64,000 nt of DNA. It comes from Chitinimonas arctica. Lineage in GTDB: Bacteria > Pseudomonadota > Gammaproteobacteria > Burkholderiales > Chitinimonadaceae. The notes beneath the pieces were generated by a model. It saw only the letters and a list, made by a program, of their open reading frames with translations. It was not told the origin of the DNA and did not search any database. Position 1 is the first letter of the stretch. Every line of letters starts with the position of its first letter. Location: contig NZ_CP041730.1 in NCBI RefSeq assembly GCF_007431345.1, positions 744,001-808,000 of the forward strand, in the 5' to 3' direction. This document shows, one piece after another, positions 22,001 to 29,514 of this stretch. A program made the position numbers and the translations under genes.

Positions 22001-25000
22001 CGCAGCAGCCAGCGCTCCCCGTCGCGGGCGGCATGGCAGCTCAACAGCGGCGCCTTGCCCACGTCCAGCCGGTAGCGGCACGGATCGAAGCGTGTTTCCA
22101 GTTGCAAGCCGATATCGCCCTGCGCGCTATCCAGTTCCAGCCAGGTCAGCGGCAATTCGGCTCGTCGGTGTACTACCTGCAAGGGCTGTGCCAAACCCTG
22201 CCAGGCGATGCCGGTGCGCAGGATATCGTGGCGATCGATCACCGCCTGCAAAGCCGCCAGAAAACCATCCAGCCGCGCCTTGCCGTCGAAGGCCAGCAGG
22301 CAAGGCAGCACATAGGGATCGCCGGCCTGCTCCATCAGATGATGGAACAGGATGCCCTCCTGCAAGGGCGCCAGCGGATAGATGTCCTGCATATTGGCGG
22401 CGCCCCCTGCCACCGTGGCGACCAGCGCATCGATGGCGTCCTGGTCCAGGCTGACCAGGGTCAGCATCTCGGGGGTAATGCGCTCGGCGCCGGCAGGAAT
22501 CAGATTGGGCGGGACCGCCACTTCCAGGCTGGTCTCGCTGAGTTGCGCGGCCAGGCGGGCCAAGGTAGGCGCCCCGAACAGGCTGCGTACATCGGTATGC
22601 AAGCCCGCTTGGCGCATCCGTTCGATCAGGCTGATGGCCAACAGCGAATGGCCGCCCAGCTCGAAGAAGTTATCGTGGCGGCCCACCTGCTCGATCTTCA
22701 GCAGCTCGGCCCAGATGGCGGCCAGCAACTGCTCGGTATCGCCTTGCGGCGCTTCGAATTCGCGCGCGCCATAGGCATCCCCTTGCGGCGCGGGCAAAGC
22801 CTTTCGGTCCAGCTTGCCGTTCGGCGACAAGGGCAAGGCCGCCAGATGGACAAAGGCCGCCGGCACCATATAGGCCGGCAGCGCGCCGCCCAGCACCTGC
22901 CGCAGCGCCTCGGCCGATTGCGCCTCGCCACTGTAGTAAGCCACCAGCCGCATATCACCCGGCACATCCTCGCGCGCCAGTACCACCGCCTCGCGCACAC
23001 CCTCGACTTGCGCCAGGCAGGCCTCGATCTCGCCCAGCTCGATACGCAGGCCCCGCAGCTTGACCTGGAAGTCATTGCGCCCCAGGTATTCGATGCTGCC
23101 GTCGGACAGCCAGCGCGCCTGGTCGCCGCTTTGGTACAAGCGGCCCTTACCGGCGAAGGGATCGTCGATAAAACGCGCAGCCGTCAGCTCGGGCTGGTTC
23201 AGATAGCCCCGCGCCACCTGCACGCCGCCGATATACAACTCGCCGGCCACCCCGACCGGCACCGGCTGCAGCCGGCTGTCGAGGATATAAATCCGGGTAT
23301 TGGCGATGGGCCGGCCGATGGGCACGGCGGTGCGCCGGTCGTCGGCCCGGCAGGCCCAGGCCGTCACATCCACGGCCGCTTCGGTGGGCCCATAGAGATT
23401 GTGCAGCTCGGCCTGCGGCAGCCGCGCCAGGCATTGGCGGGCCAAGGCCGCCGGCAAGGCTTCGCCGCTGCAGAATATCCGCTTGAGGCTGTCGCATCCC
23501 TCCGCCGCCCCCTGCCCCAGAAAGACCTGCAGCATGGAAGGCACGAAGTGCAGCGTGGTCACCCCGGCCTGGCGGATCAAGCCGGCCAGATAGGCCGGGT
23601 CCTTGTGGCCTTCCGGCCGGGCCATCACCAGGCGGGCGCCGGCCAGCAAGGGCCAGAAGAATTCCCATACCGAGACGTCAAAACTGAACGGCGTCTTTTG
23701 CAGGACCACGTCCTGCCCATCCAGCGCGTAGGCCTGCTGCATCCACAGCAAGCGGTTCACCACCGCGCCATGCTCGTTCATCACCCCTTTTGGCCGGCCG
23801 GTGGAGCCCGAGGTATAGATCACATAGGCCAGCTGGCCGGGGCTAACGGCGGGAAGATTGCCGGCAGACTGCCCGGCCCAGTTCGCGGCATCGGCTTGCA
23901 GATGCCAGGTGCGCGCGCCCTCGGCGCCGGCAGTAGCCAGGGCCTCGCCGCCCACCCGATCGACCAGGACCAGCACGGGTGCGCTGTCCTGCAACATATG
24001 GCGCAGCCGTTCGGCCGGGTAGTCGGGATCCAGCGGCACATAGGCGCCGCCTGCCTTGAGGGTGGCCAGCAGGCCCACCACCATGGCCACGCTGCGCTCG
24101 ACGCAGAGGCCGACCAGCCGGTCCGGCCCCACCCCGGCTTGCCGCAGCGCATGGGCCAGGCGATTGGCGCGGGCATTGAGCTCGGCATAGCTCAGCTGCT
24201 CGCCCTCGCACACCAGCGCGATGGCGTTCGGCGTACGGGCCACTTGGGCCTCGAACAACTGGTGGATGGCCTGATCGGCCGGGTAGGCTTGGGCGGTGTC
24301 GTTCCACTCCAGCAAGACGCGCCGACGCTCACCCTCGTCCATAAGCGACAGTTCGGCGACAGGCTGCTCGCCGCCTTCCAATACGCTGTCCAGCAGCAGA
24401 TCCATGCGCTGCCGGATAGCCGCCACTTCAGCACCGGTGAAAAACCCGGTGTTGTAGTTGAACTCGATCTCCACCTCGCTGCCGGCGTGGTAATCGCAGA
24501 CGCATACCGCCAGCGGCGTCTGTTCGAAACCATGGTGCAACTTATTGACCCGTACTTCGCAGCCATCGATATCGAAATCGCCGGGAAAGGCTTCCGAGGC
24601 CAGCGTCAGATCGAACAACTGTGTGCGACCGGACTGCGCCAAGCGCAAGGCACGGTTGAGATCGGCGATCGGGAAGCGCTGGTGGCGATAGCAGCGACGC
24701 AGCTCAGCCGCCACGCCCCGCATCAATGCGGCGAAGGACCGGTCCGGCTCGACCGCGATGGCGAGCGGAATAATGGAAGAGAACATACCCAGCGTCTGCT
24801 TCTGGCGAGCATTGCCGCGGTTGTGCACCGGCACGCCTATCACCAGTTGCCCGACATCGTTGACGCGCGCGAAGTAGGCCGCCAGCAGGGCGAGCATGAA
24901 ATGCGGCACCGAGCAGCCTTGCGCCTCGGCATAGGCGACCAGCCGGTCAAAGCGCGGCCGCGTGATAGCCAGGCGCAGTTGGCCGCCGGGCCGCGGCACG

Positions 25001-25677
25001 CCACCCGGCGCTGGTACCGGCAGCAAGGCCGGCGGCAGGCGGGCGAAACGCTCCAGCCAGAACTGCCGGTCGCGCTGGTAGCGGGTCGAAGCAAGATAGT
25101 CGTTATCGTCCGCCAGGAAGTCCAGATAGGACGGCCCTGCTTCCGGCACATCCGCCGTGCCCGTACCCAATCGATTGTAGTTGTCCACAATGGCATGGCA
25201 GAGCAGCGCCACCGCCACGCCATCGGCGACCAGATGGTGGCATTGCAGCAGGAGGCAATGACGGTCCACCCGCACACGCAGCAACTGCGCCGACCATAGC
25301 GGCTGGCCATAAAGGGGAAAAGACGTGGCGGACACCTGCCGGCAATGCTGGTCGGCGCGCGCTTCGGCATCGGCATGCGCGCTGAAGTCGAATCGTTGCA
25401 GCCCCACCGCCGACGTGGCGAGGACGGACTGGCCGGCCACGCCCCCGTTGCTTTGCAGCACAAGCCGCAGGGCGTCGTGGGCGGCGGCGGTCGCGGCGAC
25501 GGCCTGGCTCAATCGCTCCACGTCCAGTTCGCCGGCAATCGCTAGCGTCACGCCAACGTTGTAGTTGGGTAGTTGCGGCTGCAGCACCTGATCCAGCCAG
25601 ATCACTTGCTGCACCGAACTCAATGGGAAACCAGGCGGCGCGCCGACGTCCTGCGCTTGCTGTAGGGAAGTAGACAT
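16081..25677 (-). CDS. NRPS, first synthetase gene, three modules (Ser-Gln-Dab)
   Basis: A 3198-residue synthetase. The ATG at 25677 is preferred over an in-frame ATG at 25710 because GAGGA lies seven bases before it. Domains: C1 (about 10-445; CHHLVADG), with no upstream carrier in cis and a WLDQ...P.YN.G opening as in lipoinitiation/starter C domains; A1 (460-965) with pocket D,V,W,H,F,S,L,V,D = Ser; T; C2 (1060-1520) with dual C/E motif HHLMEQAGD and FHHLAFDHT; A2 (1540-2025) with D,A,Q,D,L,G,V,V,D = Gln; T; C3 (2130-2575), LCL type HHIAADGW; A3 (2583-3080) with D,L,E,H,N,T,T,V,S = Dab; T (GGHSLLAVSL), then a tail of about 40 residues ending EEFRL. Predicted product: (acyl)-D-Ser-L-Gln-Dab. 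The stop overlaps the next start. Acylation is inferred. Confidence 0.95.
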   Translation of the reverse strand: MSTSLQQAQDVGAPPGFPLSSVQQVIWLDQVLQPQLPNYNVGVTLAIAGELDVERLSQAVAATAAAHDALRLVLQSNGGVAGQSVLATSAVGLQRFDFSAHADAEARADQHCRQVSATSFPLYGQPLWSAQLLRVRVDRHCLLLQCHHLVADGVAVALLCHAIVDNYNRLGTGTADVPEAGPSYLDFLADDNDYLASTRYQRDRQFWLERFARLPPALLPVPAPGGVPRPGGQLRLAITRPRFDRLVAYAEAQGCSVPHFMLALLAAYFARVNDVGQLVIGVPVHNRGNARQKQTLGMFSSIIPLAIAVEPDRSFAALMRGVAAELRRCYRHQRFPIADLNRALRLAQSGRTQLFDLTLASEAFPGDFDIDGCEVRVNKLHHGFEQTPLAVCVCDYHAGSEVEIEFNYNTGFFTGAEVAAIRQRMDLLLDSVLEGGEQPVAELSLMDEGERRRVLLEWNDTAQAYPADQAIHQLFEAQVARTPNAIALVCEGEQLSYAELNARANRLAHALRQAGVGPDRLVGLCVERSVAMVVGLLATLKAGGAYVPLDPDYPAERLRHMLQDSAPVLVLVDRVGGEALATAGAEGARTWHLQADAANWAGQSAGNLPAVSPGQLAYVIYTSGSTGRPKGVMNEHGAVVNRLLWMQQAYALDGQDVVLQKTPFSFDVSVWEFFWPLLAGARLVMARPEGHKDPAYLAGLIRQAGVTTLHFVPSMLQVFLGQGAAEGCDSLKRIFCSGEALPAALARQCLARLPQAELHNLYGPTEAAVDVTAWACRADDRRTAVPIGRPIANTRIYILDSRLQPVPVGVAGELYIGGVQVARGYLNQPELTAARFIDDPFAGKGRLYQSGDQARWLSDGSIEYLGRNDFQVKLRGLRIELGEIEACLAQVEGVREAVVLAREDVPGDMRLVAYYSGEAQSAEALRQVLGGALPAYMVPAAFVHLAALPLSPNGKLDRKALPAPQGDAYGAREFEAPQGDTEQLLAAIWAELLKIEQVGRHDNFFELGGHSLLAISLIERMRQAGLHTDVRSLFGAPTLARLAAQLSETSLEVAVPPNLIPAGAERITPEMLTLVSLDQDAIDALVATVAGGAANMQDIYPLAPLQEGILFHHLMEQAGDPYVLPCLLAFDGKARLDGFLAALQAVIDRHDILRTGIAWQGLAQPLQVVHRRAELPLTWLELDSAQGDIGLQLETRFDPCRYRLDVGKAPLLSCHAARDGERWLLRILFHHLAFDHTTLERVLAETQAIALGQQLPPAGSFRDLVAQASLGLSRQAHEAFFQEMLGDIDAPTAPFDLLDVQGDGSAIAEAQRTLPLDLAREIRGQARRQGVSVASLMHLAWALVLARCTGRRDVVFGTVLFGRMQGGARADQVLGLFINTLPLRVEVAGQPLAATLKHTHAALAQLLRHEHAPLVLAQRCSAVPAGTPLFTSLLNYRYSAQAQAPDMGEGIAFLSGHERTNYPLALAIDDLGEGFALTAQVSDRIDPQRICDLMETALHGLVLALRDTPQLAVQAIDVLPERERVQVLESWNDTAADYSREHCVHQLFEAQVARTPDAVAVEYGRKQLGYRELNARANRLAHYLRAQGAGPDSLVALAVERGLDMLVGLLGILKAGAAYVPLDPSYPAERLAHMLADAQPLRLLTQAALLADLPESEVPVLLLDEQWQAIAAYPDSDPDHAGHDPRQLAYVIYTSGSTGQPKGVMVEHGNVVNLWAGLERAIHKQHRAERISLNASIAFDAAVQQWLQLLSGRTLVIVPAWVRLDGAALGEFVAASRLDGFDCTPSQLALHEAATPALTLVGGEAIGAALWRTLADSPGKTYYNVYGPTECTVDSTIAPITASAAVPHIGRPIANARLYLLDGQGRPVPLGVAGEIHIGGSGVARGYLNQPELTAARFIADPFAAGGGRMYKTGDLGRWLPDGTVEYLGRNDFQVKIRGFRIELGEIEACLARIEGVGEVTVLARDDVPGDTRLVAYFTAAYPLSVELLRHRLGGQLPHHMVPAAFVQLAVLPLTPNGKLDRQALPAPESAAYGARDYVAPQGESETALAAIWMGLLKLDRVGRHDNFFELGGHSLLAVQLLSRLRQALDVELPLAELFDYPQLARLAERLDGMAAATHHAIRRIERNGPLPLSLAQLRLWFLSRMDGAEAYHISGAVRLSGELDRAVLGRALQTIVARHEPLRTCFQLVDGQPMQVPLASVATVLQQHDLRGHNADAWRAFSETLSKEPFDLGKEAPLRVVLLRLRDEEYVLQLIVHHIAADGWSLAVLLDELSRLYAAYLHGRPDPLAPLPIQYADYAAWQRDWLAEGQDQAAFWRANLAGAPALLELPADRPRPARQDHAGAAIAVKLDAQLSRGLKTLGQRHGVTLYMTLLASWGALLGRLASQEAVVIGSPVAGRNRAEIEPLIGFFVNTLALRIDLQDEPTVAELLKRTKAQVLAAQAHQDLPFDQVVEALKPPRSLAHTPLFQVMLDWHNTPPAELVMPGLRLTPLVLPQHTAQFDLTLSLQESADGSGIVGSLNYATALFEQATAQRYLDYWTTLLAAMVADDRMVPARLPLLSAAEHQVLRQWNDTARDYPSDACVHRLFEQQVDATPAAIAVDDGEHRLSYAELNRQANRLAHRLCRLGVGPDARVALCTERGAPMLVALLAILKAGGAYVPLDPAYPAERIAYMLADSAPLAVLCAASTRALVAPHVAAGVPVLDLDGGDWCGQPDHNPRVEGLSARHLAYVIYTSGSTGRPKGVMIEHRGLVNYTLDAIGWFGLAAGETVLQQNSLNFDLSIEEIMPALLAGATLLPSNVPFGLAETALAPGMVHLTAAHWHSLVGEWSQAGVTPAALAGVRMVNVTGDALSAHKLKQWEALKPAGTGLVNTYGPTEITVSCSAAYVRYQAGVSRISIGKPFANTRMYILDAQREPVPLGVAGELYISGAGVARGYLNLPELTAERFLDDPFTPGQRMYKTGDLARWLPCGEVEFIGRNDFQVKVRGFRIELGEVEAKLAQLAGVQEVAVIAREDEPGDKRLVAYVVGAEVDVETLRRHAVQTLPHYMVPAAFVALEALPLTPNGKLDRQALPAPDGLALGGRVHAEPEGEVEQALAAIWAELLKLERVGRHDNFFELGGHSLLAVSLIERMRREGLHADVGLLFTATTLAELAVQLRPGGDEVVVPPNLIPRPAAPANPRQDDLADTSEFEEFRL
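16236..17917. repeat. Exact direct repeat, copy 2 (Dab A-T region, NRPS gene 1)
   Basis: Partner of 3247-4928, same orientation, 1682 bp. It encodes the Dab-activating A domain and most of the carrier domain of module 3. Confidence 0.93.
22769..24306. repeat. Near-identical direct repeat, copy 2 (Ser A domain, NRPS gene 1)
   Basis: Partner of 1-1538, same orientation. It covers essentially all of the first-module A domain. Similarity ends abruptly at the C-A linker near 24306, where the preceding C domains are of different types (starter-like versus dual). Confidence 0.92.
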
Positions 25678-25716
25678 GCATGAGTCCTCTATCCGGAGAA
25701 TTTCATTCAAGGAGAT

Positions 25717-25736
25717 GCCCGGGGACCGGCCCGGGC
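25717..25736. other. GC-rich hairpin in the exporter-NRPS gap
   Basis: Seven-base arms GCCCGGG/CCCGGGC around six bases lie in the 74-bp gap between the exporter stop and the first NRPS start. There is no T-run, so it is not a convincing terminator. It could be an RNA stability or processing element. Confidence 0.35.
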
Positions 25737-25751
25737 GGCGGCTTCCCCGCT

Positions 25752-27134
25752 TCAGCAGGCCAGCGGCTGGACCGTCAGCGGCAGCGGCGCCGAGTCGTCG
25801 GCATGGTCGGGCACCAGTTCGTCCAGGCGCCGCAAGCGCGTATGCAGCAAGGCCAGCAAGGACATCAGACAGCTACCGGCCCCGCCTGCCACGAACATGA
25901 ATCCCAAGCCCCGGCCCTTGCCGGTACCGACCCAGGCACCCACCGTGTCCGCCCAGGCGCCACCTGCGGCCAAGGCCGGTTCGAATACGTGCTCGCCCAG
26001 ATTGCCGCCGGCCAGCATCACCACACACATGGCCAACAGATTGAGCGCGCCCAGCAAGGCAAAAATGCTGCCCTGGCGGGCCTTGGGCGTTTTGCGCATC
26101 CACAAGGCGCCGGCACAGGCGCCGGAAGCACTACCGGCGAACAAGGCGAAGAAGGCACACAGGCACCACAGCGGCACCGAGGTGGTAAAGCCGGCCAGCA
26201 GCACAAATAGCGACAGCAAGGCATCCGCCAGCAGTACCCAGACCATCAGCCGGCGATCGACCCGCACCAGCAGCAAGAGCGCCGAACCCGCCAAACTGCC
26301 CAAGGCACCGCAAGTGAGGATCAAGCCCAGCGCATCGCTGGAGTGGGTGGACAGCACCAGCGGCGTCATCATCGCGGTGGTCAGCACCAGCAGGCTTTCC
26401 TGCAGTACGGTGTAGATCGCCAGGCCCAGCATCAGCGGCATGGCCCGGAAATAGCGGATGGCGGAGCCAAAGCTATCCAGGGTGCCGTGTACCAGGCCCA
26501 GCCTGGCAGGGACCGGCACACCGCGTATGGCATGGCTGGCCCGCGTCAAGGCGCCGAAGGCCGCCAGGGCGCCGGCGAACACCAGGATCAGCTGGATCAG
26601 CATCACCCCCTTGAGTCCGGCGGCGCCCATCACATAGCCCGCCAGCAGCGGGGCACCGATCTGCAGCAGGCTCTGGGTCAGGCCGATCAAGCCGCTGGCC
26701 TGGGTCAGCCTGTCCTTCGGTACGATCAGGCTGACCGCCGCGCGATAGGCCGGGCCGCGCACCGACGCCACGATGGCGCCGGCGGCATTGAAGAAATACA
26801 GATGCTCCACCGCCAGGCTGTCGCGGAACAACAGGGTGGCCAGCAGCACGATCAAGGCCGCCGCCGCCAAGTCGCAGCCGGCGATCACCCAGCGCCGATC
26901 GAAACGGTCGGCCAGCACGCCGGCTAGCGGAGTCATCAACAATGCCGGTGCGGCGGCCGCCAGGATGGCCTGGGAGAATTGTTCGGCCGATCCCGTGCGC
27001 TGGAAAATCCACACGCCCAGCGCAAAGCTCATCAGCGCCGCACCGATATCCAGCGCCGTTTCGCTCAACCACAGCAGCGCAAACGCCGGACGCATCAGGC
27101 GGCTGCGCGCCGGCGTCAGCGCATCAGTGGCCAT
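25752..27134 (-). CDS. MFS exporter of the NRPS cluster
   Basis: A 460-residue integral membrane protein with about twelve hydrophobic segments and the motif DRFDRRWV after the second segment, like the conserved MFS loop 2-3 motif. The overall pattern resembles the MFS_3/EntS-like drug or siderophore exporter branch. Its ATG overlaps the last 11 bases of the aminotransferase gene, and the NRPS genes follow after 74 bp, so it is probably co-transcribed. The likely job is export of the peptide or a precursor across the inner membrane. Substrate is inferred from position only. Confidence 0.88.
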   Translation of the reverse strand: MATDALTPARSRLMRPAFALLWLSETALDIGAALMSFALGVWIFQRTGSAEQFSQAILAAAAPALLMTPLAGVLADRFDRRWVIAGCDLAAAALIVLLATLLFRDSLAVEHLYFFNAAGAIVASVRGPAYRAAVSLIVPKDRLTQASGLIGLTQSLLQIGAPLLAGYVMGAAGLKGVMLIQLILVFAGALAAFGALTRASHAIRGVPVPARLGLVHGTLDSFGSAIRYFRAMPLMLGLAIYTVLQESLLVLTTAMMTPLVLSTHSSDALGLILTCGALGSLAGSALLLLVRVDRRLMVWVLLADALLSLFVLLAGFTTSVPLWCLCAFFALFAGSASGACAGALWMRKTPKARQGSIFALLGALNLLAMCVVMLAGGNLGEHVFEPALAAGGAWADTVGAWVGTGKGRGLGFMFVAGGAGSCLMSLLALLHTRLRRLDELVPDHADDSAPLPLTVQPLAC

Positions 27135-28454
27135 GAAGCGCGCCGGCTACCTGTTTGGCCCGTACCACGGCGGTCTCGAAACGGTCGAGGATGGCGCCGA
27201 TATCGCTCGGTGTAATGATCAGCGGCGGCAGGAAGCGCAGCACGGCGCCGTGGCGGCCACCGGTCTCGACCAGGAGGCCATTTTCGAACGCAGCCCGCTT
27301 GATCGCCTTCGCCAACGCGCCAGCCTGAGGCCCGCGCCCGTCCGCCGCCGGCTTGATCACTTCGACACCCACCATCAAACCGCGTCCCCGCACATCGCCC
27401 AGCTCCGGATGGCGGCCGGCGATCTGCCGCAAGCCGTCCACCAGCAGCGCACCCATGGCGGCAGCGTGTTCGTCCAGCCGATCGCGGCGCAGGATTTCCA
27501 TGGTGATCTTGCCGGCCACCATGGCGATCTGGTTGCCGCGGAAGGTACCGGCGTGCATGCCTTGCGGCCACAGATCCAGCGCTTGGTCATACACCACCAC
27601 CGCCAGCGGGAAGCCACCGCCCACCGCCTTGGACAGCACCAGCACATCGGGCACGATGCCCGCGCGCTGGAAGGCGAACATGGTGCCGGTGCGGGCAAAA
27701 CCGGTCTGAACTTCGTCGATCACCAGAGGAATATCGTGTTCACGCGTCAACTTGCGCAAAGCGCGCAGCCACTCGTCCGACACGGGAATGCAGCCCCCTC
27801 CCCCTGCACCACCTCGACCATGACCGCGGCCGGCTTGGCAATGCCGCTTTCCGGATCGGTCAGCATATTGGTGAGGTATTGGATGGACAGCTGGTCGGTC
27901 ATGCTGCCGTCGGTCCCGAACGGGCAGCGATAGCGATAGGGATAAGGCGCAAAATGGATACCGTCCACCCGCAAGCCGATACCGGTCTTGGGCGAAAGAT
28001 TGCCCATCGCTGCCAGTACACCGCTGGTCATACCGTGGTAGGCGCCATGGAAGGCGATGATGGGGTGGCGGCCGGTGGCGTAGCGCGTCAGCTTCATCGC
28101 AGCCTCCATTGCATCGGAACCGCTGGGACTACAGAACTGGACCTTGGCCCGGGTGGCCCACTCGCCCGGCAGAAGACCGAACAGGGATTGCACGAAATCG
28201 AACTTTGCCGGCGTGGTCAGGTCCAGTACCTGCTGGACCTGACCCGAACCGATGAAGCGTATCAAAGCCTCGCTCACCTCGGGATGGTTATGCCCCAAGG
28301 GCAGCGCCCCCGCGCAAGCCAGGCAATCGATGATCTCGCGACCGGTCTGGTCGCGCATGCGCATGCCGGCACCGGATTCAAACACCGCTTCGAATGTGGA
28401 AGCGTAGGTGCGCGCCTTGGATTCGCGCTGTTTCACTACCTCAAACCTATCCAT
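27124..28454 (-). pseudogene. dat: 2,4-diaminobutyrate aminotransferase, one-base frameshift
   Basis: Class III, PLP-dependent aminotransferase of the DABA-aminotransferase/EctB type: converts aspartate semialdehyde to L-2,4-diaminobutyrate with glutamate as donor. Seen: SPSGSDAMEAAMKL and FHGAYHGMT in the N-terminal half; DEVQTGFARTG and SKAVGGG (PLP lysine) in the C-terminal half. The halves lie in different frames. Reading stops making sense after VVQGEG at a run of five G (minus strand, 27798-27794); one extra G restores the expected GGCIP...SDEW continuation. With that base the protein would be about 443 residues, the normal length. This is either a sequencing error or a recent mutation. 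It supplies exactly the monomer called for by two A domains of the cluster. Start ATG at 28454 with AAGG nearby. Confidence 0.88.
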
Positions 28455-28995
28455 TGCCTTGATCCCTTGCTGACGGAGCAGATGAATTTCGGGACTGGCA
28501 ATGTAGCGAACATGGTTTCGGCAACGCTTCCCCCAAATGGGGGAATTTCGTCATATATTTTGCTGCGGAGCGCAATGCCAATGCGCTAATACCGGTATCT
28601 ATATGGGAGAAAATATTCGCTGCAGTGCAGCGAAAGCGGCGGAAAAGAGGATCCTTAGTGAAGCATTATGCTTAATGGGTATTGATGTGCTGCAGGATCG
28701 TCATTCAGCGGAATCAAGCCCGCGACGTGTGGCCGCCCGCTTGGCTGCGAACTTCGCTTCCACTTCGGCTGCCGAAATCAGGTTGCCAGCATTAGCCGAA
28801 TCCAGACCGGTTTGAACAGGCCCTTAACCGCACCGAACCATCGCCCAAAAAACGTCCGCCAAACAGGCTTCAGCTCAAACGCTTCGACAGCCGATATATT
28901 CAGGCGGAATTCAGGCGTGGCGGACTATCATGGCGTCAACATAAGCCGAATCGGAATACGTTTTGGTGCCGTTGTTTCGTCGACTGGAGAACATC
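28455..28995. other. Intergenic region upstream of the NRPS operon
   Basis: About 540 bp without a credible gene, lying between the divergent aminotransferase and a small exported-protein gene. It should hold the NRPS operon promoter. Visible features are the inverted repeat at 28528-28545, an AT-rich ATATATGACG-like stretch beside it, and a 19-bp dyad (TTCGCTGCA-G-TGCAGCGAA) at 28616-28634. No clear -35/-10 pair could be fixed. Confidence 0.6.
28528..28545. promoter_or_regulatory. Perfect inverted repeat, candidate operator of the NRPS operon
   Basis: Seven-base arms TTCCCCC/GGGGGAA flank AAAT, 74-91 bases upstream of the aminotransferase ATG and just downstream of an AT-rich stretch. The size and position suit a dimeric repressor or activator site. 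No regulator is assigned. Confidence 0.4.
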
Positions 28996-29451
28996 ATGCC
29001 GCGCATTTCCCTCTTTGCCGCCCTGGCGCTGATTGCCAGCACCATCCCCCCCGCCGCGGCCGCCGATGTCGGTGTCTCCATCCATGTCGGCGATCCAAGC
29101 TTCTACGGCCGAATCGATATTGGTGACGTACCGCCGCCGCGTGTCATCTACACCCGCCCGGTGATCGTCGAAACCCAGACGGTACGCGTGGTGGAACAAC
29201 CACTCTATCTACGCGTCCCGCCCGGTCATGCCAAGAAGTGGCGCCACTACTGCGGGCGCTATGACGCTTGCGGGCGCCAGGTCTATTTCGTGCAGGACAG
29301 TTGGTATCGCGATACCTATGTGCCGCACTATCGGCGCCAGCATGGGCATCCAGGGGATGAAGACAAGCATCGCGGCAAATCGAAAAAACACGAGGGCAAG
29401 CATAAACACGGTCACGGCCACGGCCACGGCCATGACCGCCACCACGATTGA
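28996..29451 (+). CDS. Small exported protein with His-rich tail
   Basis: 151 residues. The ATG at 28996 is chosen because GGAGAAC precedes it and a clean signal peptide follows (hydrophobic stretch ending AAAADVG, cleavage near residue 23). The mature part has two Cys (HYCGRYDACG), the phrase LRVPPGHAKKW and a C-terminal tail rich in Lys, His and Gly (repeated HGHGHG). Similar exported proteins are common in betaproteobacteria but have no known function. The His tail could bind metal (inference). It points away from the NRPS operon. Confidence 0.75.
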   Translation: MPRISLFAALALIASTIPPAAAADVGVSIHVGDPSFYGRIDIGDVPPPRVIYTRPVIVETQTVRVVEQPLYLRVPPGHAKKWRHYCGRYDACGRQVYFVQDSWYRDTYVPHYRRQHGHPGDEDKHRGKSKKHEGKHKHGHGHGHGHDRHHD

Positions 29452-29470
29452 TTGCAACCAGGCCACGAAA

Positions 29471-29495
29471 CTGCGGCGAGATCACCTCGCCGCAG
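29471..29495. terminator. Hairpin between convergent genes
   Basis: Ten-base perfect arms CTGCGGCGAG/CTCGCCGCAG with a five-base loop lie in the 63-bp gap between the exported protein (plus) and the MFS gene (minus). On the minus strand TTTCG follows. Probably a bidirectional terminator. Confidence 0.6.
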
Positions 29496-29514
29496 CAGCC
29501 GTCAGCCCAAAACC

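Noticed and set aside
25752..27134. Siderophore cluster, because the MFS resembles EntS-type exporters
   Set aside because: No TonB receptor, ferric reductase, hydroxylase or catecholate genes are visible and no hydroxamate- or catechol-type A-domain codes were read.
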